A stretch of DNA of 64,000 bases from Sodalis sp. dw_96 (lineage in GTDB: Bacteria; Pseudomonadota; Gammaproteobacteria; Enterobacterales; Enterobacteriaceae). A model generated the notes under the pieces. It was given only the letters and a program-made list of their open reading frames with translations, had not been told where the DNA came from and made no database searches. The DNA is taken from NCBI RefSeq assembly GCF_018449575.1, contig NZ_JAAVUT010000020.1, forward strand, positions 38,581 through 102,580, read 5' to 3'. Shown one piece after another: positions 40,591-51,097 of the stretch; positions within the stretch are counted from its first letter, which is position 1, and each line of letters begins with the position of its first letter. The translations under genes and the position numbers were made by a program.

Positions 40591-40882
40591 GTTCGGCCTC
40601 CTCGAAAACCTGTTCGATTCGCAGACGGGCAACTCCGGGTGTGGCGCCGAAATCATTAATATCCAACCGGCCCGCCGGCAGGGCGCGCGCGGCGCCGACC
40701 CGTTCGAACAGGTGTTGCCAGCGCTGCCGTCCGCCGTCCACCGACGAGGTCACCGTGACCTGCAGTGATTTTTCCGCGGAGGGTTGATAAAGCACCTCCA
40801 GATCGCCGGAACCCACTACGCCGGCCAGTGCCTGTGCGGGCAATGCCTCACCGGCGGGAAAATGCAATTCGATTCTTTCCAT
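40583..40882 (-). CDS. mdcC: malonate decarboxylase acyl carrier protein
   Basis: 99 residues. The serine that carries the phosphoribosyl-dephospho-CoA arm is at residue 25 in GVVGSGDLEVL, the same number as in Klebsiella MdcC. The C-terminal INDFGATPGVARLRIEQ block is also typical. Overlaps mdcD by 8 bp. Confidence 0.95.
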   Translation of the reverse strand: MERIELHFPAGEALPAQALAGVVGSGDLEVLYQPSAEKSLQVTVTSSVDGGRQRWQHLFERVGAARALPAGRLDINDFGATPGVARLRIEQVFEEAEHV

Positions 40883-40907
40883 AGCATCCTCATGATGATG
40901 TAAATGA

Positions 40908-41759
40908 TCAGGCGCTAACCCAATCGAGGAAAAACGTAGCCGCCAACAGATCCGCCGCGCCGCCCGGCGAGGCGTTGTCCCGCAGCATGCGGCGCTCCAG
41001 TTCGGCCAGGGCGTCTTGCCCCGCCCGGCAGGCGGTTCCTCCGGCAGCCAGGACCGCCGCGGCGCCCCGGTGCATGGCCGTCAGTGACGCCATGCCGCCC
41101 CGGTTAAGCACGCAGGTATCCGTCAGCGTGCACATAATGGCCATTAACGCGTCCAGCCGGGCCTGGGACTCGCCGGCGCCCTGCCGGCGGCTGAGGTGTA
41201 ATTGCGGCAATGCGCGGCGTACGACATGGGGAAAACCCTCCACGGCTTCATCCCGCGCCCCCGGTACCCGGTAGCGCTGAACCGCCCGTTGCCCCTTGCT
41301 GAAGCTCTTCGGGCTGAAGGGATCCGGCAGCGTCGCCAGTTGAGCGGCGGCGGCGGTAATAGACTCCACTGTGCCCCGTCCCCCCAGCATGGCGCCGGCG
41401 CTGACCAATAAACCCAGCGCCCAAATCGCGCCGCGATGCGTATTGACGCCGCCGGTGGCCGCCATCATCTGCTGTTCGCCTTCTCGGCCCAAACGGCCGA
41501 TCTCCTGGCGCAACGCCGCATCGGCCGGACGCAGCCAGCTGTGCAACGCCAATCGGTAAAAGGTTGATTGCAGACTGCGGGCGGAGCGTTCCATCAGGTC
41601 CAGACTGAGATCCCGATGCGCCCCGGCGCCACGGCTATCCACCAGACCCGGTTTGGGGCTCAGGCGCGCCTCTTCAATCAGCGCCCGTACCGCCAGGGCG
41701 GAGAGCCTGTCGGCCTGCGCTTCGACGTCGTACGCCGTCACTGCGGTAAGGGCTTTCAT
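40908..41759 (-). CDS. mdcB: triphosphoribosyl-dephospho-CoA synthase
   Basis: CitG/MdcB family; makes the prosthetic-group precursor from dephospho-CoA and ATP. Family blocks EARLSPKPGLVDSRGAGAHRD and ATGGVNTHRGAIWALGLL, and the DTCVLNRGG stretch, are present. 283 residues. Start and mdcA stop share a base (TAATG). Confidence 0.94.
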   Translation of the reverse strand: MKALTAVTAYDVEAQADRLSALAVRALIEEARLSPKPGLVDSRGAGAHRDLSLDLMERSARSLQSTFYRLALHSWLRPADAALRQEIGRLGREGEQQMMAATGGVNTHRGAIWALGLLVSAGAMLGGRGTVESITAAAAQLATLPDPFSPKSFSKGQRAVQRYRVPGARDEAVEGFPHVVRRALPQLHLSRRQGAGESQARLDALMAIMCTLTDTCVLNRGGMASLTAMHRGAAAVLAAGGTACRAGQDALAELERRMLRDNASPGGAADLLAATFFLDWVSA

Positions 41760-43420
41760 TACCAGCTCCGGAATTTAGCCGGCGGCTGGTACAGCCCGCC
41801 CGACCATTCCACCAAATCCGCGATACTGCCGGCGGCCAGCATGGAACGGCTGGCATCGGAACGCTTAATGCCCATGTCTTCGGGGTAGACCACCAGTTCC
41901 CGGCGGCGCAGATCCGCCACCCGTGCGGCATCCACTCCCAGGCCGATATCGGTAATGCCCGCCACGGCGGCCACCATCGCCCGACGCTCTTCCATGGAAC
42001 GCGCCCGGTAAAGATAAGCGATGCCTTCTTCCGTCAGCACATGGGTCACGTCATCGCCGTAAATCATTACCGGCGCCAAAGGCATACCCGCGTTCTGTCC
42101 TACTTCAACCGCTTCCAGTTTTTCCACGAATGACGGTTTGGCCCCGGCCTGATAGGTTTCCACCATCTGAACCACCAGCTTTTTACCGCGCTGCATCGGA
42201 TCCGGCTCTTCAATCATGTCCAGCCAGGCGGGAGTGGGATGCCGGCGTCCGTGAGGATCGTGCCCCATGTTCGGCGCGCCGCCGAAACCGGACAGCCGTC
42301 CGCGGGTCACGGTGGAGGAGTTGGCCAGGCCGTCGATTTGCAGGGTGGAACCGATAAACATATCCACCGCGTATTGACCGGCCAGCTGACAGAAGGCGCG
42401 GTTGGAGCGCATCGAACCATCGGCGCCGGTAAAAAACACATCCGGGCGGGCGGCGATATACTCTTCCATTCCCAGTTCACCGCCGAAGCAGTGCACGGTT
42501 TCTACCCAGCCGCTTTCAATGGCGGGAATTAAGGTCGGATGGGGATTGAGGGTCCAATGACGACAGATTTTGCCTTTCAGGCCCAGCTGTTCGCCGTAGG
42601 TGGGCAACAGCAGCTCAATGGCGGCGGTGTTGAATCCGATACCGTGATTAAGCGACTGCACCTGATGTTTGGCGTAGATACCTTTGATAGCCATCATAGC
42701 CATCAGGACATGCACCGGTTTAATCAATCGGGGATCACGGGTAAACAGCGGTTCGATAAAGAAGGGCTTATCCGCCACTACCACAAAATCCACCCATGAA
42801 CCGGGGATATCAACCCGCGGCAGGTCGTTTTCGTCATCCACCAGTTCATTGACCTGGGCGATAACGATACCGTCTTTAAACGCCGTCGCTTCCACAAGCG
42901 CCGGGGTATCCTCGGTACTGGGGCCGGTGTAAAGGTTACCCTTGCGATCGGCTTTAAAGCCGGCAATCAGGGCGATATTGGGCACCAAATCCACAAACAG
43001 TCGTGCGTAAAGCTCGATATAGGTATGGATGGCGCCTATTTCCATCGACCCGTCTTCCAGCAATTGGGAAATACGCAGGCTTTGCGGGCCGGAAAAAGCG
43101 AAATCCAATTTACGGGCAATGCCTTTTTCAAAAAGGTCAAGGTGTTCGGACCGGCTGACGCTGGGCATGATCATATGCAAATCATGGATTTTCTCCGGAT
43201 TGACCGTAGCCAGCATGCGGGAAAGAAAATCAGCCTGTTTCTGGTTATTGCCTTCCAAAACCACGCGATCCCCAGGGGCCAGAACGGCTTCGAGAATGGC
43301 GGTCATTTTATCGGTGGGCAGCACCTTTCCGTCGGCGACGGCGCGAAGGTTTTCAATCCGGCGTTTTTTTTCCGTACGCCGCGAATCCCAGACTTTGGCG
43401 GATGCTTGATGAAGCGGCAT
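41759..43420 (-). CDS. mdcA: malonate decarboxylase alpha subunit (acetyl-S-ACP:malonate transferase)
   Basis: CoA-transferase-like subunit that swaps malonyl for acetyl on MdcC. 553 residues, the family size. Landmarks: GDRVVLEGNNQKQADFLSR, HDLHMIMPSVSR, RGRLSGFGGAPNMGHDPHGRRHP, and YGDDVTHVLTEEGIAYLYRA. First gene of the leftward mdcABCDEFGH operon, whose order is the same as in Klebsiella pneumoniae. Confidence 0.96.
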   Translation of the reverse strand: MPLHQASAKVWDSRRTEKKRRIENLRAVADGKVLPTDKMTAILEAVLAPGDRVVLEGNNQKQADFLSRMLATVNPEKIHDLHMIMPSVSRSEHLDLFEKGIARKLDFAFSGPQSLRISQLLEDGSMEIGAIHTYIELYARLFVDLVPNIALIAGFKADRKGNLYTGPSTEDTPALVEATAFKDGIVIAQVNELVDDENDLPRVDIPGSWVDFVVVADKPFFIEPLFTRDPRLIKPVHVLMAMMAIKGIYAKHQVQSLNHGIGFNTAAIELLLPTYGEQLGLKGKICRHWTLNPHPTLIPAIESGWVETVHCFGGELGMEEYIAARPDVFFTGADGSMRSNRAFCQLAGQYAVDMFIGSTLQIDGLANSSTVTRGRLSGFGGAPNMGHDPHGRRHPTPAWLDMIEEPDPMQRGKKLVVQMVETYQAGAKPSFVEKLEAVEVGQNAGMPLAPVMIYGDDVTHVLTEEGIAYLYRARSMEERRAMVAAVAGITDIGLGVDAARVADLRRRELVVYPEDMGIKRSDASRSMLAAGSIADLVEWSGGLYQPPAKFRSW

Positions 43421-43853
43421 GATAAAGCTCCTCGGAACATTGACTGTTTTTTTATGAACAGCGGTGGTATATCCAATAGATTTCGAGTTGTAGCCAACAC
43501 AGCTGCAACTTGAAAGATGACGGATATAAACGATAAGGAAGTTTAGGGCGCGGCAGCGGCGGTCATCAATTAACCCCGGCGTCCAATCGTTAGCCTTAAG
43601 GTAATGAAGGGCGGCCGCGACGGTCGTTTAATTGCCTTTGTTCACGGCACAATGCAAATAGCGTATTGCTTTAAAGGGAAATCCGATGCTAGCGTCTGAC
43701 CCGCACCGGATGGTAAGCATGTCGGCCGCAATTTATGGCAGCCGATGAACATTAAGAAGCGAGTTTGAATTGATAATCAGTGAACTCAGCGAACATGTTC
43801 GATAAGGAATTCATCCCATCAGGCGTCGATCATCGCCGTCCTCGGCAAAAAAT
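43421..43853. other. mdcA upstream region
   Basis: 433 bp that should contain the mdc promoter and MdcR site. Apart from a 61-bp palindromic repeat (43468-43528) I see no gene. I could not identify a specific T-N11-A MdcR box with confidence. Confidence 0.4.
43468..43528. repeat. 61-bp ERIC-related short palindromic element
   Basis: Ends TATATCC / GGATATA; interior pairs TTTCGAGTTG with CAACTTGAAA around AGCCAACACAGCT. It equals ERIC outer arms with the interior replaced or lost. Its reverse complement matches 51223-51283 at 48 of 61 positions. Confidence 0.75.
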
Positions 43854-44123
43854 TTATTCATAGACCTCGGCGGTGGCGCTGAATCTGCCGTGTTCACGAC
43901 CGGCGATAATAACGTAATAATTCCCGCCTTTTTCATCCGCCCGCTGAGACAATATGGCCTTGGCATCCATGGGCGAGGTTGCTTTGGCGGTGGTATGGAC
44001 GGTGGCTATTTTTTTATAACCTTTATCAACGGCTTCCTGGGCGGTAATTTCTTGCGCAGCCAGCGCATTCACGGAAGTCACGATAGCGCTAAGCGTCATG
44101 GCAAATAACGTTAAATTTTTCAT
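43854..44123 (-). CDS. periplasmic BhsA/YhcN-family (DUF1471) stress protein
   Basis: 89 residues: a signal peptide of about 22 residues (MKNLTLFAMTLSAIVTSVNA) cleaved near ALAAQ, then the compact DUF1471 domain (YKKIATVHTTAKATSPMDAKAIL, KGGNYYVIIAG). Family members (BhsA, McbA, YhcN) are small stress-induced periplasmic proteins affecting biofilm and metal or peroxide stress. Which member this is cannot be said. Monocistronic. Confidence 0.85.
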   Translation of the reverse strand: MKNLTLFAMTLSAIVTSVNALAAQEITAQEAVDKGYKKIATVHTTAKATSPMDAKAILSQRADEKGGNYYVIIAGREHGRFSATAEVYE

Positions 44124-44373
44124 AGAGCGCCTCTGAAATTAAATGAGTCATTAATTAGGGAAATAGAAGATTGGCCTATTCGCCCCGCACTCAATAATTA
44201 TGGGGTAAATTGTATATTTATCATTTAACAATCAGACAGGATCTCTTTTACCGCCGCGAGGGGCGATAGGATTCCTGGCGCTCTTTACGGCCAGGAATCT
44301 ACAGCCAGGGACCTTCCACCAGGGACGTACAGCGATAAAATTACCGCAAGGAGGCTACGGCGTGGGCCTCCCA

Positions 44374-45141
44374 TTAGGGTCTGATATATTTGATCAGTTG
44401 CTGGCAGAACAGATCGGGATGGGAAACAAACGGGGCGTGGGCGGCTTTCTCAAACAGAAAACTGCTGCTTTTGGGCCAAAACGGGTCCAGTATTGACGCG
44501 ACCTTGCGCGGCACCAGACCATCCAGATAACCGTACAGACGTAAAAAAGGCATAACCAGATCGGTCATGGCCACACGCAGATCGGCGGTGCGCAAGATAT
44601 CCAACCCGCCGGTCAACACTTCCACCGACGGCAGGGGCTGCGCCAGAACTACCTGTTTCAAACGGCGGGTATCCTGTCGGGCCGTTTCCGTACCCAAGGT
44701 TTGCAACGCCAAAAAGCGTTCCACCGTTTTATGAAAATCCTCGGTTAGCTGCTGTTCGAAACCCATTAGAACCTCCGGTTTGATGCCGGGCCAGCCGTCG
44801 GTAGCGCTGAAACGGGGCGAGGAGGCCACGGTAACCAGCCCGTCCACCCGCTGCGGCAGGGTTAGCGCCACCTGGCTCGCCACCAATCCCCCCAATGACC
44901 AACCCAGCCACCAGGCGTGCTCCGGCGCCCGTTCCGCCACCGTTTCCGCCATCTGCTCCAGCGTCATCGCCCCGAAACCCTGGCTGCGGCCGTATCCCGG
45001 CAGGTCCACCAGATGGACCAGAAAATGCGGCGTGAGCCGCGGCACAATGTAAGACCAGACCTGGGAATTCAAACCCCAGCCATGGAGCAGCACAAGTTCT
45101 GTCGTTCCGCTGCCGGTGGTATGCCAATAGAGTGGCGTCAT
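44374..45141 (-). CDS. bioH: pimeloyl-[ACP] methyl ester esterase
   Basis: Alpha/beta hydrolase that frees pimeloyl-ACP from its methyl ester to start biotin ring assembly. Nucleophile Ser in [11 protein letters not shown] (about residue 82), [10 protein letters not shown] oxyanion region, catalytic Asp in GYLDGLVP and His in [11 protein letters not shown]. 255 residues (256 in E. coli). Divergent from gntX across 46 bp. Confidence 0.94.
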   Translation of the reverse strand: MTPLYWHTTGSGTTELVLLHGWGLNSQVWSYIVPRLTPHFLVHLVDLPGYGRSQGFGAMTLEQMAETVAERAPEHAWWLGWSLGGLVASQVALTLPQRVDGLVTVASSPRFSATDGWPGIKPEVLMGFEQQLTEDFHKTVERFLALQTLGTETARQDTRRLKQVVLAQPLPSVEVLTGGLDILRTADLRVAMTDLVMPFLRLYGYLDGLVPRKVASILDPFWPKSSSFLFEKAAHAPFVSHPDLFCQQLIKYIRP

Positions 45142-45187
45142 CGGTTAGAGTCTCTCTGGTTGATTGTATGGGTTAAGGAGAAGGCTT

Positions 45188-45874
45188 ATGTTAACCATAG
45201 GCGCCCTGTGTTGGCTATGCCGGCAGCCGCTTTGGTTCAGCCATCAGGGTATTTGCCGGTGCTGCGCCGTCCTGCTGCTGGACAATCGGGACCGGTGCTG
45301 TCCCTGTTGCGGCCTGCCGGCCGGCAGCTCCAGCCGCCCCTGCGGGCGCTGCCTCCTGAAAGCGCCGCCCTGGGAAACCTTATTGTATGTTACCGATTAT
45401 CAACCCCCCCTCAGCCAATTGATAAAAAGGCTAAAGTATCACGGCGGTATCGGTCTGGCGCGGGTTCTCGCCCGCCTGTTGCTGCTGCGCTGGCAGGAAG
45501 CACGCAGAGAACAACTCTTATCCAGGCCGGAGCTTATACTTAATGTGCCATTGCATGCTTACCGGCATTGGCGCAGAGGTTATAATCAAACCGATCTGCT
45601 GGCTCGCACCCTGGCCCGCTGGTTAAGTGTCGATTACCGTGCCGACGCCCTGGTGCGAATTCGCGCCGCCCCGCCGCAGCAAACGCTGCATGCCGGCGCC
45701 AGGCGCCGGAATTTACGCGGCGCATTCGACTGTTGCATCGATGTGGCGGGCAAAACCGTGGCATTGGTGGACGATGTGGTCACCACCGGGAGTACGGTGG
45801 AGGAATTGACCCGCCTGCTGCTGTCCCGGCGGGCTAAAGCTGTTCAGGTGTGGTGTATCTGCCGTACCTTGTAG
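45188..45874 (+). CDS. gntX: ComF-family phosphoribosyltransferase-like protein GntX
   Basis: Start at ATG 45188 behind AAGGAG gives 228 residues (227 in E. coli). An N-terminal zinc-finger-like set of cysteines (CWLC, CRCC, CCPCC, CGRC) is followed by a PRTase domain with PPi-loop-like KRLKYHGG and the PRPP loop ALVDDVVTTGSTVEEL. In E. coli it is needed for use of DNA as a carbon source. Together with hofMNOPQ this suggests a DNA-uptake capability, as an inference. Confidence 0.92.
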   Translation: MLTIGALCWLCRQPLWFSHQGICRCCAVLLLDNRDRCCPCCGLPAGSSSRPCGRCLLKAPPWETLLYVTDYQPPLSQLIKRLKYHGGIGLARVLARLLLLRWQEARREQLLSRPELILNVPLHAYRHWRRGYNQTDLLARTLARWLSVDYRADALVRIRAAPPQQTLHAGARRRNLRGAFDCCIDVAGKTVALVDDVVTTGSTVEELTRLLLSRRAKAVQVWCICRTL

Positions 45875-45933
45875 TCAGCGGGTTAATGGGGTTATTATAT
45901 CTGACTAGATTAGTCAACTATTGAGTGAATGTT

Positions 45934-46509
45934 ATGATCCGGATTACCGATGCTGCCCAGGAACACTTTGCTAAATTACTGGCCAATCAGGAAGCTGGCA
46001 CCCAAATTCGTGTATTCGTTATCAATCCCGGTACCCCGAATGCGGAATGCGGCGTCTCCTATTGCCCTCCCGACGCGGTGGAAGCCACCGATACGGTGCT
46101 GCCTTTCGATAAAATCACCGCCTACGTTGATCAACTTAGCGCCCCCTATTTGCTGGATGCGGAAATCGATTTTGTTACCGATAAATTAGGATCGCAGTTA
46201 ACGCTGAAAGCCCCCAACGCCAAAATGCGCAAAGTCTCCGAGGACGCGCCGTTAATTGAACGGGTGGAATATGTCTTGCAATCGCAGATCAACCCACAGT
46301 TGGCCGGCCATGGCGGCCAGGTGACGCTGATGGAGATTACCGACGATAATCTGGCCATCCTGCAGTTCGGCGGTGGTTGTAACGGCTGTTCAATGGTGGA
46401 TTACACCCTCAAGGAAGGCATTGAAAAGGAACTGCTGGAAAAATTCCCCGAATTGAAAGGCGTTCGCGATTTAACCGAACACCAGCGCGGCGAGCACTCC
46501 TACTATTAA
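45934..46509 (+). CDS. nfuA: Fe-S biogenesis protein NfuA
   Basis: Fe-S carrier delivering [4Fe-4S] clusters under stress. N-terminal degenerate A-type domain ([20 protein letters not shown]) and C-terminal Nfu domain with the cluster-binding CNGC ([18 protein letters not shown]). ATG at 45934 gives 191 residues, the E. coli length; a GTG at 45925 is possible but unnecessary. Confidence 0.97.
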   Translation: MIRITDAAQEHFAKLLANQEAGTQIRVFVINPGTPNAECGVSYCPPDAVEATDTVLPFDKITAYVDQLSAPYLLDAEIDFVTDKLGSQLTLKAPNAKMRKVSEDAPLIERVEYVLQSQINPQLAGHGGQVTLMEITDDNLAILQFGGGCNGCSMVDYTLKEGIEKELLEKFPELKGVRDLTEHQRGEHSYY

Positions 46510-46536
46510 AGTAAAGCGCCCGCCTCTTTGCAGCAC

Positions 46537-46556
46537 CTCGAAATCTATTGGGTATA
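46537..46556. repeat. half ERIC-type arm between nfuA and malQ
   Basis: CTCGAAATCTATTGGGTATA equals one outer arm of the 61-bp element at 43468-43528 with its terminal TATACCC-type end. No matching second arm is present, so it is a remnant. Confidence 0.55.
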
Positions 46557-46562
46557 CGGATA

Positions 46563-46583
46563 CCGGCCCGTCATTCGGGCCGG
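46563..46583. terminator. hairpin at the end of malQ
   Basis: Perfect 8-bp stem CCGGCCCG / CGGGCCGG with a 5-nt loop that contains the malQ stop codon. It separates convergent nfuA and malQ. Neither side has a long T-run, so classic intrinsic termination is not certain. Confidence 0.45.
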
Positions 46584-48679
46584 GGCAATGGGTTCTCGCT
46601 GTCGGCGCTTTTATTGCGCAGGCGCCCTACTTCCCGCAATAATCGGGTAATAGCCTGGTCATCGAAGATTTCCGCTACCTCGCGCACCAGTTTCCGCCGC
46701 CAGTTGGGATACTGATTGGTGGTGCCGGGCACGTTTACCGGCAGCGCCATGTCCAGCCAGTCTTCCGGCTGCAATCCCAGCAAAGCCGAATGGCTGAGCG
46801 CCACATACCGATGCACTCCCCGGTTTAAAATCGGCGACATGACCACCCGATCGGCGTTCTTGCCTAGTTTGGCCGGCACGCATTTCCACGCGTGCAAAGC
46901 ATCAAGCAATGCCTGACGGGCTTTTTGCCGATCTTCCAACAGCTGCTGATAGATTACGTCGGCGGCATATAAATGCAGCCTGTCGCCCAGCCGCAAATCC
47001 TCCAACTGCCAGAATCCCCGCAGGGTGGCTAAATCATGGGTGGTCAAGGTAGCCATAGCCTGAGGGACATACTCATCAGGAGCCCGGAATTGCACGGCAT
47101 CTTTTCGCTCGAAAAACAGCACTTTATATGAATAAATGCCGGCAGCCTGCAATTTGGCGGTGATCTCCCGGGGAACGGTGCCTAAATCCTCACCGATTAC
47201 CATGCACTGCTGACGATGGCTTTCCAAGGCCAAGACCGCCAGCAAATCATCCACCGGATAGCGGACATAAGCGCCCTGCTGGGGGCCCCCCGCCAACGGA
47301 ACCCACCACAATCGCAGCAGCGACATGACATGATCGATGCGCAATGCGCCGCAGTGGCGCATATTGGCGCGCAGCATAGTGATAAACGGTTCATAGGCGC
47401 GGGCGATGAGCACATTGGGATCCTGTGGCGGTAAGCTCCAATTTTGCCCTTGGGGTCCAAGCCGGTCTGGGGGCGCGCCCACAGATGCCGCAAGGCAATA
47501 CAGCGTGCGATCGCTCCAGGTTTCCATGCCCCCCGCGCTGACACCCACCGCCAGATCGCGATACAGCCCGATGGGCATCTTTAATCGGCGGCTTAGCTGG
47601 AAACACTCATCAAACTGCCGCGCCGCAAGCCATTGCAGATAGCTGAAAAAACGGATGTCCTGGTGATGTTTCCGGCGGAACTCCCGCACTTCTTCACTGT
47701 CCGCCTGACGATAGGGCTCCGGCCATTGCTGCCAGCCCTCCGTTGGGTGGCCCTCCAGTGTCAGATGGCGATGCAGCGCGTCAAACGTCGACTGGAATCG
47801 CAGACTTTCGCCGCCCTCACGAATAAACGCCTCGAAAGAGCGACGCAGCGGGTCATCGGGGCCACGGGTCATAAAATGCCGAAATGCATGGGTGAGCCCG
47901 GCGAGTTTCAGCGCCATGACCCCGGCATAGTCCACCAGTTCACCGTCGCGCAGCGCGGACAGTATCCCCTGTGTTTCCGGCAGGCACCACCACTGCTGCG
48001 CGGCGGCGCTAAGCTGGAAATCATCCAATGCGGCCACATCAATATAAATGATATTCAGCCAGCGCCGGGAGGAGGGACTGTAGGGACTGGCCCATTCCGG
48101 CAAGGCGGGATACAGGGCATGGATGGGATTGAGGCCGACAAAGGCGCCGCCGTTTTTTGCGGTACCTTCAATCATCAGCGCCAAATCGCCGAAATCCCCT
48201 ACCCCCCAGTTCCGCTGCGAACGCAGAGTGTAAAGCTGAATGGTGGCGCCCCAGAGCTTATGACCGGCCAGCAACGCCGCCGGCTCATAACAACGAACCG
48301 GCGCGACAATGACCTGGCAGCGCCAATGGCTCAGTTCCTTGCGCAGGGCGAGACGATGATAACCCAACGACAGCCCGTCGGGTAACCGCAGGCGGCCCCG
48401 CTGGATTTTACCTTCATGCTGGCGGCCGCTCTCCTCGGTTAACACCCAATCGGCCTGCTCGCTCAACGCCACCGATAAAGCGGCGCTTTCTCCTTCACGC
48501 ACCACCCATACCGACGGCAGGGGCGCCGGCCGGTGGAAATCTTCGGACGCTCCCGCCATGGCGCTGAGCAACCGCTGTTTGGTCTCGGTACTGATTACCC
48601 TGCGCTGTCCCCAGGCGTCGATATATTCCGGAATAATCCCTGCCCGTTCGGCGGCCTGCTCCAATAACTTGGCATCCAT
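46571..48679 (-). CDS. malQ: 4-alpha-glucanotransferase (amylomaltase)
   Basis: GH77 enzyme disproportionating maltodextrins. Catalytic Asp in LRIDHVMSLLRLWWVP, Glu in VIGEDLGTVP, Asp in TLTTHDLATLRGFW. 702 residues (694 in E. coli). Follows malP by 9 bp in the same operon. The regulator gene malT, normally divergent from malP, is not found here. Confidence 0.96.
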   Translation of the reverse strand: MDAKLLEQAAERAGIIPEYIDAWGQRRVISTETKQRLLSAMAGASEDFHRPAPLPSVWVVREGESAALSVALSEQADWVLTEESGRQHEGKIQRGRLRLPDGLSLGYHRLALRKELSHWRCQVIVAPVRCYEPAALLAGHKLWGATIQLYTLRSQRNWGVGDFGDLALMIEGTAKNGGAFVGLNPIHALYPALPEWASPYSPSSRRWLNIIYIDVAALDDFQLSAAAQQWWCLPETQGILSALRDGELVDYAGVMALKLAGLTHAFRHFMTRGPDDPLRRSFEAFIREGGESLRFQSTFDALHRHLTLEGHPTEGWQQWPEPYRQADSEEVREFRRKHHQDIRFFSYLQWLAARQFDECFQLSRRLKMPIGLYRDLAVGVSAGGMETWSDRTLYCLAASVGAPPDRLGPQGQNWSLPPQDPNVLIARAYEPFITMLRANMRHCGALRIDHVMSLLRLWWVPLAGGPQQGAYVRYPVDDLLAVLALESHRQQCMVIGEDLGTVPREITAKLQAAGIYSYKVLFFERKDAVQFRAPDEYVPQAMATLTTHDLATLRGFWQLEDLRLGDRLHLYAADVIYQQLLEDRQKARQALLDALHAWKCVPAKLGKNADRVVMSPILNRGVHRYVALSHSALLGLQPEDWLDMALPVNVPGTTNQYPNWRRKLVREVAEIFDDQAITRLLREVGRLRNKSADSENPLPRPE

Positions 48680-48688
48680 CGCGACTCC

Positions 48689-51097
48689 TTAGCGTTTTGC
48701 CTGCCAAATGCGTTGCTGATAATCGCGAATCGAACGATCGGAACTGAAAAAACCTACCCGCGCGGTATTAAGCACCGCGCTGCGCGTCCAATCATCCGGA
48801 CGACGGTACAACGCATCCACCCGCTGTTGCGCTTCACAGTAAGCGGCGAAATCCGCCAACACCAGGTAAGGATCGCCGCCCTGTTGCAGGCTTTGCAGCA
48901 AAGGATCAAAAGCGTGTTTGTGCTTATTGCTGTATTTGCCGCTGCCCAACTCAGTGAGCAATGCCTTCAGTTCTTTATCCTTTTTCAGCAACTGCGCCGG
49001 CTTATAACCGGAGGCCAGCAGAGTTTTTACCTGCGGCACGGTATTGCCGAAGATAAAGATGTGATCTTCCCCCACCTGTTCGGCGATTTCCACATTGGCG
49101 CCATCCAGCGTGCCGATAGTCAACGCGCCGTTCAGCGCCAGCTTCATATTGCCTGTACCGGAGGCTTCTTTACCGGCAGTGGAGATCTGTTCCGATAAAT
49201 CCGCGGCCGGGATCATCCATTCCGCCACTGATACCCGATAATCCGGCAGGAAGATCACCTTGAGCCTGTCGTTTATCTTAGGATCGTGATTAATCTTTTC
49301 CGCCAACTGATTGATAGCATAAATAATATTCTTTGCCAACGCATATCCCGGCGCCGCCTTGGCGCCAAACAGCACCACACGCGGTACGACATCCAGGCTC
49401 GGGTCGTTGCGCAACTGGCGGTACAGGGACAAAATATGCAATAAATTCAGGTGCTGGCGTTTATATTCATGCAACCGTTTAATCTGCACGTCGAAAAGCG
49501 CCTCCGGATTCACGGTGATACCAGTCAGCTGCTTGATTTTCGCCGCCAGTTTTTGTTTATTATCTTGCTTGATATGCTGATATTGTGCGCAAAAATCCGC
49601 CTGTTCCGCATAAGGCTCCAGCTCTTTCAGTTTTTCCAGCCGGGTTACCCACCCTTTGCCGATAGTATCGTCAATGAGTTTCGCCAGCGCCGGATTGCAC
49701 TGCTTAAGCCAGCGGCGAGGGGTAATACCGTTGGTCACGTTATGGAATTTTTGCGGCCACAGCTCAAAATACTCCGGGAACAAATCGGTTTTCACCAGAT
49801 CGGAATGCAACGCGGCAACGCCGTTGACCGCAAAACCGCACACCACGCATAGGTTAGCCATGCGGATCTGCTTATCGTAACGCACCGCCACTTTGCCCCA
49901 GACCTCCTCGTCATCCGGCCAGTGCTGCCGCACCAGCTTTTTGAATTCCCGGTCGATGTGCTGGATAATGGCGAAATGGCGCGGCAGGAGGGTGCGCACC
50001 AGTTTTTCATCCCAGCGCTCCAGCGCTTCCGGCATCAGGGTGTGATTGGTATAGGCAAAGGTGCGCGAAGTGATATGCCAGGCGTCCTGCCAGGAGAGCT
50101 GATGCTCGTCCAGCAGTATCCGCAACATTTCGGGAATAGCGATGGTGGGATGGGTATCGTTGAGCTGAATCACTTCATAGTCGGGCAGGCTTTGTATTGT
50201 GCGGCCGGCCAGATGATGGCGACGCAGAATATCAGCCACCGAACAGGCGCACTGGAAATACTGCTGCATCAGACGCAATTGCTTCCCTTCCAGATGGTTA
50301 TCGTTAGGATAAAGCACTTTGGTCAGTTTGGCGGCATCGATACCCGCTTGCTCCGCTTTTAAAAATTTGCCGTCATTAAACAGCGACAGATCGAAGGGAT
50401 GGGGATGGGTCGCCTGCCACAAACGCAGCGGCAGAGTAACTCCGTTTTCATAACCCACCACCGGCAGGTCCCAGGCTTCGCCGTTCAGGGTAAACGCCGG
50501 CTCCCAGACCTCTTTCTCCTGCTTATTCTTTACCAGCCGGCCCCCCAGCCCCACTTTGACGGTTAACGCCGGATTATGCCGAAACCAGGGGTAGGACTCG
50601 CGATGCCAATCATCCGGCGTTTCGAATTGTTCGCCAGCGGAAAACTGCTGGCGGAACAGGCCATATTGATAATTCAGCCCGTAGCCGATGGCATCCTGTC
50701 CCACCGTCGCCATAGAGTCCATATAACAGGCCGCCAGCCGGCCCAGGCCACCGTTGCCCAGCGCCGGATCCACCTCCTGTTCCAGGAGATCGCTCAAGTT
50801 GATGCCATAGCCGTCGAGGATTCTGTGCACCGGGTCGTACCAGCCCAAATTGATCAGATTATTGCCGGTGAGGCGGCCGATCAGAAATTCCATGGAGAGA
50901 TAATTCACGTGACGGGGATTTTTTCTGTCCCGCCTGCCGGTGGCCGGTTGCCAGGCAATCAATTCATTGACCGCCGCGCTGACCGCGTGCCACCACTGAA
51001 ACGACGTCATTTCCTGGGCATTTTGCAGGCCAAAATGTTGCCACTGACGATCCAGGGCAGATTGAAAGGCAACTTTGTCAAATTTGATTTTCGGCAT
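48689..51097 (-). CDS. malP: maltodextrin phosphorylase
   Basis: GT35 phosphorylase releasing glucose 1-phosphate from maltodextrins. PLP-lysine motif [20 protein letters not shown] near the C-terminus; [25 protein letters not shown] also typical. 802 residues, closer to MalP (797) than to GlgP (815). Lying next to malQ supports MalP. The protein contains no obvious defect. Confidence 0.95.
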   Translation of the reverse strand: MPKIKFDKVAFQSALDRQWQHFGLQNAQEMTSFQWWHAVSAAVNELIAWQPATGRRDRKNPRHVNYLSMEFLIGRLTGNNLINLGWYDPVHRILDGYGINLSDLLEQEVDPALGNGGLGRLAACYMDSMATVGQDAIGYGLNYQYGLFRQQFSAGEQFETPDDWHRESYPWFRHNPALTVKVGLGGRLVKNKQEKEVWEPAFTLNGEAWDLPVVGYENGVTLPLRLWQATHPHPFDLSLFNDGKFLKAEQAGIDAAKLTKVLYPNDNHLEGKQLRLMQQYFQCACSVADILRRHHLAGRTIQSLPDYEVIQLNDTHPTIAIPEMLRILLDEHQLSWQDAWHITSRTFAYTNHTLMPEALERWDEKLVRTLLPRHFAIIQHIDREFKKLVRQHWPDDEEVWGKVAVRYDKQIRMANLCVVCGFAVNGVAALHSDLVKTDLFPEYFELWPQKFHNVTNGITPRRWLKQCNPALAKLIDDTIGKGWVTRLEKLKELEPYAEQADFCAQYQHIKQDNKQKLAAKIKQLTGITVNPEALFDVQIKRLHEYKRQHLNLLHILSLYRQLRNDPSLDVVPRVVLFGAKAAPGYALAKNIIYAINQLAEKINHDPKINDRLKVIFLPDYRVSVAEWMIPAADLSEQISTAGKEASGTGNMKLALNGALTIGTLDGANVEIAEQVGEDHIFIFGNTVPQVKTLLASGYKPAQLLKKDKELKALLTELGSGKYSNKHKHAFDPLLQSLQQGGDPYLVLADFAAYCEAQQRVDALYRRPDDWTRSAVLNTARVGFFSSDRSIRDYQQRIWQAKR